This document shows, one piece after another, positions 6,018 through 9,353 of a DNA stretch of 9,353 nucleotides. Under the pieces are notes generated by a model. The model was given only the letters and a program-made list of their open reading frames with translations. It did not search any database and was not told the DNA's origin. Position 1 is the stretch's first letter; the number at the start of each line of letters is the position of its first letter. A program made the translations under genes and the position numbers. The DNA is from DATLYH01 sp035575035 (GTDB lineage Bacteria > Planctomycetota > Planctomycetia > Gemmatales > Gemmataceae), in the NCBI GenBank assembly GCA_035575035.1, contig DATLYH010000084.1:1-9353 (forward strand), written 5' to 3'.

Positions 6018-6314
6018 TCACCTGTCCATCTCGATCTGCCGCCCCGTGATCTGCGCCGTGACGATCTGCGGCGTCGGGCTGGCGATCATGCCCGCTTCCT
6101 CCCGGTGCGGCGTCGAGTCCGGGAAGGCGTTCAGCACCTTGTCCTAGAGGTCTTTGAGGCCGCCGCGCCAGTAGGCCCCCAGCGTTCCCATGCCGCGCCC
6201 TTCATCGAGAAACGGCACGGCTTGCCTGAGGTTGTTGCCCATCAGCGACACCACCTTTTGCAGCATGGTGGGTTCCTGCTGCCGGGGCGGCGCCGGCGAC
6301 TGATCCGCTCTCAT
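6018..6314 (-). pseudogene. 98-codon unknown gene interrupted by an in-frame amber codon
   Basis: The frame starts at the ATG at 6314 (AAAGGG 8 bases upstream) with MRADQSPAPPRQQEPTMLQK. After 56 codons it meets TAG at 6144-6146 and then continues in the same frame for 41 more sense codons to TGA at 6018-6020. Codon third positions after the TAG are almost all G or C, as before it, so the downstream half was coding until recently or still is. A single-base change from GAG, CAG or AAG would explain it. Because of the TAG, gene callers would report only the 56-residue part. No family is recognised; the sequence is soluble and looks conserved in style (WRGGLKDL, VLNAFPDSTPHREEAG). Confidence 0.6.
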
Positions 6315-6344
6315 GTGTTGACCCTTTCGTGAATGGGGTATAGG

Positions 6345-6401
6345 TTAATTGTCGCCTTCACGTTTCTCTTGCCCCGGCGTAACAAACGGGGCATTTTTCA
6401 T
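6345..6401 (-). CDS. Possible 18-residue micro-ORF
   Basis: The stop of the preceding membrane-protein gene overlaps an ATG as ATGA (start at 6401). A frame of 18 codons follows, encoding MKNAPFVTPGQEKREGDN, and ends in TAA. The overlap would allow reinitiation. It fills most of the otherwise unexplained 83-base gap before the amber-interrupted gene. A hairpin lies inside it, so the region could equally be a regulatory leader. Confidence 0.3.
   Translation of the reverse strand: MKNAPFVTPGQEKREGDN
6371..6398 (+). terminator. Small hairpin with T-run
   Basis: GCCCCG (6371-6376) pairs with CGGGGC (6387-6392) around a 10-base loop and is followed on the plus strand by ATTTTT. The shape is that of an intrinsic terminator for plus-strand transcripts, although no plus-strand gene lies upstream. 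It may block antisense transcription into the minus-strand operon. Confidence 0.35.
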
Positions 6402-6697
6402 TGCCTGTCCTCCTTCCTGACCTGTTCCATGATGATCTCATTCTCCCGCTGAGCATCAGGGATGGCCCGCTTCTGCGCCTCCACGCGCAGGTTCCACGCC
6501 GCCTCCACGATGCCGAGGCTGACCGCCGCCAGCATCAGGTACGCGCCCAGGCCCAGCGAGACCGCTATGGCCACGCCCCCGGCGATGAACACCAGCACGG
6601 CCTCGCCGTCCGCCGGGATGACCCGCTCGCCGCAGAACAGCGAGTGCGGGCGGTAGCCCTGCCTGGCAAGCTGCTGGTGCTTGGCCCGGTGGATCAC
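6398..6697 (-). CDS. 99-residue protein with two hydrophobic helices, unknown
   Basis: From a GTG at 6697 the product begins with a basic region (HRAKHQQLARQGYRPHSLFCGE). Two hydrophobic helices follow (about residues 35-50, VLVFIAGGVAIAVSLGLG, and 52-68, YLMLAAVSLGIVEAA), and then a charged helical tail (RENEIIMEQVRKEDRQ). The GTG overlaps the preceding stop as GTGA, the usual sign of coupled translation. The frame stays open upstream to 6859, but the bases there are better explained by the 39-residue gene in another frame. A frameshift that split one longer protein is the alternative. No family is recognised. It is likely an inner-membrane protein. Confidence 0.55.
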   Translation of the reverse strand: MIHRAKHQQLARQGYRPHSLFCGERVIPADGEAVLVFIAGGVAIAVSLGLGAYLMLAAVSLGIVEAAWNLRVEAQKRAIPDAQRENEIIMEQVRKEDRQ

Positions 6698-6813
6698 CAG
6701 CGCGGCAAGTTGCCGGGTGCCGGAATCCAATCGTGGGGCGAGACCTCGCGGAGGACGGGCTTGCCGTCGGGGAAGAGGGAGCTGAGGGCAGGGTGCGTCG
6801 GTGCTCGGTTCAT
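6694..6813 (-). CDS. 39-residue protein, unknown
   Basis: ATG at 6813 with AGGA about 9 bases upstream opens a short frame: MNRAPTHPALSSLFPDGKP, then a segment including VSPHDWIPAPGNLPRW, stop. It lacks a membrane segment. The 3' end overlaps the next gene's GTG by four bases. It reads like real coding sequence in style but is very short. It could be the N-terminal part of the next protein, separated by a frameshift. Confidence 0.4.
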   Translation of the reverse strand: MNRAPTHPALSSLFPDGKPVLREVSPHDWIPAPGNLPRW

Positions 6814-6860
6814 GGTGCGGGTTCCTGGGGGCGGGTTTCTGTTGGTGCGTACTTTCCACG

Positions 6861-6878
6861 AAGGCCCTGGCGGGCCTT
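6861..6878 (-). terminator. Hairpin directly after a stop codon
   Basis: AAGGCCC (6861-6867) and GGGCCTT (6872-6878) form a perfect 7-base stem with a 4-base loop. On the minus strand it overlaps the TAA of the possible 47-codon gene. That placement suits a terminator or an mRNA 3' end, but no T-run follows. Confidence 0.4.
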
Positions 6879-7020
6879 ACAGGGTGATCCTGGTCTCGTC
6901 CGATTGGTTGGTGGCCATCCCAGGGAGCTTCCCAGGAATGGTGATCTCTCGGGGGCTCACGGTGGCCGGAGGTTTCGCGGCGGCCGCGGGCCGCAACGGG
7001 CTACCGGCCTCTGAGGGCAC
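6877..7020 (-). CDS. Possible 47-residue gene
   Basis: A frame from a GTG at 7020 to TAA at 6877 is rich in G or C at third positions and encodes a Pro/Ala-rich start followed by SPREITIPGKLPGMATNQSD and ETRITL. The end coincides with a perfect hairpin, which supports a real gene end. No clear ribosome site precedes the GTG; a second in-frame GTG lies 20 codons further in. It could also be a remnant of a longer gene. Confidence 0.35.
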   Translation of the reverse strand: MPSEAGSPLRPAAAAKPPATVSPREITIPGKLPGMATNQSDETRITL

Positions 7021-7075
7021 TCAGCCGGGAGGGCTTTGGGGGAGTTGGAGCAGGCAAGCCTGCCATCGCTCTCTC

Positions 7076-7678
7076 TTATCCCTCACTATTGAAAAGGGCG
7101 CGCGCTCCGCCCCCCTGGTCAATTTCTCGGCGAAAGCGGCCGTCCCTGCAGGTGCTCAGCAATGCCTCTAGCCGGGCCAAGGCGGCCTGGTAATGGCGGA
7201 AAAAGCCCGACGGGGCAATGCTCATCTGGCGGGCGGCCGCGCGCCCGGAGAGCCCCTGGAAGACGTGGAGGACTACCGCCCGCCGCTGCTTCTCGGGCAA
7301 CGCTGCCACTGCCCCGCGCACCGCGGCAAGGACCGCCTCCCGATCCTCGTGTCGTGAGTTGCCGCGGTCATCCACTGGGTCATACACCAGGCGGGCGAAG
7401 GCCAGTTCCCGGGCCGCCGCCCGCCGGGCGGCGCTCAACGCCACCCTCCAGAGCCACCCGGCCCGCTGCTCGCAAGTCATGCCCTGGACCCTTCCGGACG
7501 CCAGCAGCCGCTGGCCGGCGTGAAGGACCTGATCGATCGCCCGGTGGGCAACGGCGTCCCTGAAGCCGCGTGCCACGAGCCGCTGGTGGATGGTGTCCAG
7601 CCGCCCCAGCAGGCAGGTCAGGCTGGCCTGGGGATTCGGTTGCAACGGCAGGCGGGGGCGGTGGGTGAGAGCGGTCAT
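7076..7678 (-). CDS. Divergent ECF-like RNA polymerase sigma factor
   Basis: This is a 200-residue protein. Residues about 22-95 resemble sigma region 2 (LLGRLDTIHQRLVARGF, then a helix ending in AGWLWRVALSAARRAAARE). Residues about 116-175 resemble region 4, with VAALPEKQRRAVVLHVFQGL, then the helix-turn-helix through AARQMSIAPSGFFRHYQAAL. Such proteins direct polymerase to a small set of promoters. Region 2 is poorly conserved, so it may be a variant or a non-classical regulator. I chose ATG at 7678 because AAGGAG lies 7 bases upstream; the frame extends to 7753 without a better start. No anti-sigma gene is visible next to it. It lies upstream of the small-gene operon on the same strand and might drive it, which is inference. 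Confidence 0.65.
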   Translation of the reverse strand: MTALTHRPRLPLQPNPQASLTCLLGRLDTIHQRLVARGFRDAVAHRAIDQVLHAGQRLLASGRVQGMTCEQRAGWLWRVALSAARRAAARELAFARLVYDPVDDRGNSRHEDREAVLAAVRGAVAALPEKQRRAVVLHVFQGLSGRAAARQMSIAPSGFFRHYQAALARLEALLSTCRDGRFRREIDQGGGARALFNSEG

Positions 7679-7922
7679 GGGGTGTCTCCTTGGCGGCAGG
7701 GTACCGCGCCGGCCGCGCTTGCTGCGGCCCTCGCTCGGCGGCCCGGCCGGCACTAAACTGAACTCATCGGATCACGCGGTCCGCCTCACAGCCGTGCGCC
7801 ACCACGAGGATGCTTGATCGGTCCCTTAATCGAACTCCTTGCCTGCTGATTCCGCTTCCCATCCCGCACGCGGTGCGCTAAGCTGCACGTGCTATCGGTC
7901 ACAACAGCGCGAGTATGACCGC
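7679..7922. other. Divergent intergenic region
   Basis: The spacer holds the 5' sides of the sigma-like gene (minus) and the unknown gene (plus). I found no convincing -35/-10 pair in either direction. TTGATC at 7814-7819 has no good -10 partner. Confidence 0.4.
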
Positions 7923-8246
7923 GTGCGGCTTGATAATCTTGATGTTGCCATCCTGACCAAGTTGAACGACCTGGCAGAGAGGCATGGGTTAAGGCCCTAC
8001 GATTTCGTGGCTACCATTCGATTCGAGGAGGGCCCCGGGTCCGAGGACGGCCAACACGTCCTTGAATTCGAGTGCCCTGCCTCGGGCAATGCTCTTCGCG
8101 AAGAACGGTTCGAGCGAATGCTCTCTTCCCTCGGTGTCACCGTCACCGATGAGCGGGGTGCGGTGTTGGCAGGCACCCCGGCACACATCATCGATGCCCT
8201 CGATCATGCACTAAGCTTAGCCCCCAAGCCGCGCTCTCTGTTTTGA
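7923..8246 (+). CDS. 107-residue acidic protein, unknown
   Basis: From the GTG at 7923 the product begins with a helical segment (LDNLDVAILTKLNDLAERHG). LRPYDFVATIRFEEGPG and a central segment (HVLEFECPASGNALREERFE) follow, and the C-terminus is helical with SLGVTVTDERGAVLAG. It looks like a compact alpha/beta cytoplasmic protein. The frame is open back to a TTG at 7839, but those codons look non-coding and the ribosome site is weak at both positions, so the start is uncertain. I recognise no family. The gene is divergent from the sigma-like gene and ends about 110 bases before a strong bidirectional terminator. Confidence 0.6.
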   Translation: MRLDNLDVAILTKLNDLAERHGLRPYDFVATIRFEEGPGSEDGQHVLEFECPASGNALREERFERMLSSLGVTVTDERGAVLAGTPAHIIDALDHALSLAPKPRSLF

Positions 8247-8358
8247 CAGCATTCATCCTCTTCAGCAGAAACACTCGTCCCGCATAGATGCCTCCGCATC
8301 GGCATGAAGGGCCGGGTTACTGTACGGGACGTTCCGGCCTATTCGGTCGGGCCCGAGA

Positions 8359-8398
8359 GAAAAGCCCCACAGTCCCTCGGGGACCGACAGGGCTTTTC
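8359..8398. terminator. Bidirectional intrinsic terminator
   Basis: GAAAAGCCC (8359-8367) pairs with GGGCTTTTC (8390-8398), with an inner stem GTCCC/GGGAC (8372-8376 and 8380-8384). The A-run on the left and T-run on the right let it end transcripts from both sides. It sits between the unknown plus-strand gene and the convergent Gp88-like remnant. Confidence 0.75.
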
Positions 8399-8403
8399 CT
8401 TCG

Positions 8404-8802
8404 TCAACGCCAGCAGAAGCCGCAGGTGCCACAGTTGACATCGCGGGCGCGGCCTTGCGGCGTCTCGTGCGGACAGAGCAGCGGCAATCCGATCCGCTGG
8501 GGCTGGCGCCGCAGCCGACGAACCCGAAACATCAGGTCCGCCAGCGCTGGCCCCTCCTCGCCCACCTGGAGGTAGGCGAGACGGACGCCCTGCGGCACGG
8601 ACGCGGGCACGCCGGTCTGGGCGTCGATGCTGTACCAGGCCCGGCAGCACCGTAGCGCCGCCATCGCCTCCAGCACCTCGGCAATCGCCGGCACCCGCCA
8701 GGAGCGCGTGTAGAAGTAGAACCGCGTCCGCTGGCAGGCCTTCATCACGTCCAGCCAGTGCGCAGCGTACAGGGCATCGTAGAAGTCGCCGCTCACATGG
8801 AT
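8404..8802 (-). pseudogene. C-terminal fragment of a Gp88-like phage protein
   Basis: The frame reads IHVSGDFYDALYAAHWLDVM, then RFYFYTRSWRVP, a central RCCRAWYSIDAQTGVP segment, and ends with LPLLCPHETPQGRA and CGTCGFCWR. The HxSGDFY, FYxYTRSW and cysteine-rich end resemble the mycobacteriophage Gp88 family, whose function is unknown. A stop codon (8803-8805) sits directly before the Ile-His codons, and upstream bases belong to a recombinase in another frame, so the N-terminal half is gone. A GTG at 8796 gives a 130-residue open frame that might still be translated. The cysteine cluster suggests metal binding. The family assignment is from memory of the motif pattern. Confidence 0.6.
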
Positions 8803-9304
8803 TCAGCTCCCTGGCGACCGAGCCGTAGCTCAGGTCGTCGCCAATGGCTTCGAAAATGAAGCGCACCGCCTCGACCGCCTTCGAGTCGGCCGGCACCAGG
8901 CGCGACGACCAGCCCAGCGGCTTGCGGAACTTCTCGGTGCCGCACACGCGCCGGACCACGCGGCCGGCCTCGTCAAGGATTTCGCGGTTGTAGCCGAAGA
9001 GCGCCCCGCCTTGCCGTTGACCCTGCTTGACCGCCAGGCGCTTGCCGCTGACGACGCGGTCGGCCAGGCGGATCGACTCCTCGCGGGCCCCGTACTGGTC
9101 CACGATGGCGGTGAGGAAGCCGCCGAGGTTGTCGAATTGCAGCTCGCCGTGCTGGCAGGTGACGATGGCCACGCCGGCGTCGCGGAGCAGCTTCCCGTGC
9201 GTCATCACGTCGAAGATGTCCTCGCGCGACAGGCGCGACTGCTCGGAGACCAGCACGGCCGCGAACGTGCCGGCCTTGGCCGCCTTCTTTGTCTTGCTCT
9301 TCAT
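8801..9304 (-). pseudogene. Serine recombinase remnant, both ends incomplete
   Basis: The first 168 codons from ATG at 9304 match the middle of large serine recombinases. The back half of the resolvase domain is present (FAAVLVSEQSRLSREDIFDV, including the active-site arginines of the SRLSR motif), then the long helix (GAREESIRLADRVVSGKR). The start of the recombinase domain follows (GGALFGYNREI through YGSVARELN). The N-terminal part with the nucleophilic serine is not encoded from this ATG, although GGGAG 8 bases upstream makes the start look usable. The frame stays open to the window edge but does not resemble the family there. After ARELN, where family members continue with the DNA-binding zinc-ribbon region, the sequence changes to a Gp88-like gene in another frame. 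The open frame runs on to 8339 as nonsense. Confidence 0.75.
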
Positions 9305-9353
9305 CGTCGTTCTCCCGTTCGGGTTTGCTGGATTGCGAGGCGAACGCCACCCC

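Noticed and set aside
6915..6941. Imperfect 27-base inverted repeat (CCAT...ATGG) as an operator
   Set aside because: It falls inside the possible 47-codon gene, has several mismatches, and no promoter is visible beside it.
6401..7171. A 256-codon plus-strand open frame, and a second one at 5250-5849
   Set aside because: Both lie opposite minus-strand genes with ribosome sites and membrane motifs. Their products are Arg/Pro/Gly/His-rich without motifs, typical antisense shadows in GC-rich DNA.
8310..8339. GGCCGG...CCGGCC inverted repeat as a terminator
   Set aside because: The loop is 18 bases and there is no T-run. The bidirectional terminator at 8359-8398 explains termination better.
1..9353. 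CRISPR array
   Set aside because: No regularly spaced repeats of suitable length occur; the only short direct repeats are the two TGGTAAAGT copies.

Overview
The window is GC-rich bacterial DNA. It most likely comes from a planctomycete, possibly a Gemmata relative. That is an inference from the style of the genes: a BlaI repressor paired with an M56 protease that ends in a PDZ domain, a divergent ECF-like sigma factor, large-serine-recombinase and Gp88-like remnants, and a run of tiny unrecognised genes. No single marker proves the taxon.

Layout. (1) Positions 1-449 hold no convincing gene. The main feature is a very strong hairpin at 335-391, which lies downstream of a minus-strand gene for a small secreted Cys/Pro/Tyr-rich protein (450-854). 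(2) At 1145-3768 a well-formed promoter with a dyad at its start site drives a two-gene operon on the plus strand: a BlaI/MecI-type repressor, then a membrane M56 metalloprotease whose start codon overlaps the repressor stop. The protease has HELTH and EYIAD motifs and ends in a coiled coil and a PDZ domain, with no penicillin-binding sensor. The pair looks like a proteolysis-relieved repressor switch that senses something other than a beta-lactam. (3) A complete tRNA-Leu(GAG) with its own promoter and terminator lies at 3835-3919.

(4) From 3966 to the right end the window looks like the remains of one or more mobile elements. Just after the tRNA are 9-base direct repeats and the N-terminal arm of a tyrosine integrase, cut off after 98 codons. 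It meets, tail to tail, a DUF488 gene that is also cut off, so 4318-4342 is a rearrangement junction. Upstream on the minus strand is a tightly packed set of about nine very small genes (4727-6813). Three or four encode single-pass or double-pass membrane proteins, the last encodes an excisionase-like HTH protein, and one carries an in-frame amber codon with clean coding sequence on both sides. Several of these genes are 39-55 codons long and would be missed by normal length cut-offs.

(5) Further right are an ECF-like sigma factor (7076-7678, minus), a divergent unknown gene (7923-8246, plus) and a bidirectional terminator (8359-8398). The last feature is a second junction, where a serine recombinase missing its C-terminal part (and, as far as can be seen, its catalytic N-terminus) runs into the C-terminal half of a Gp88-like phage protein. 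Two independent truncation junctions, an integrase stub at a tRNA and a nonsense-interrupted gene all point to a degraded integrative element. The densely packed small-gene operon inside it still keeps good ribosome sites and coding bias, and is the best candidate for an undescribed system.
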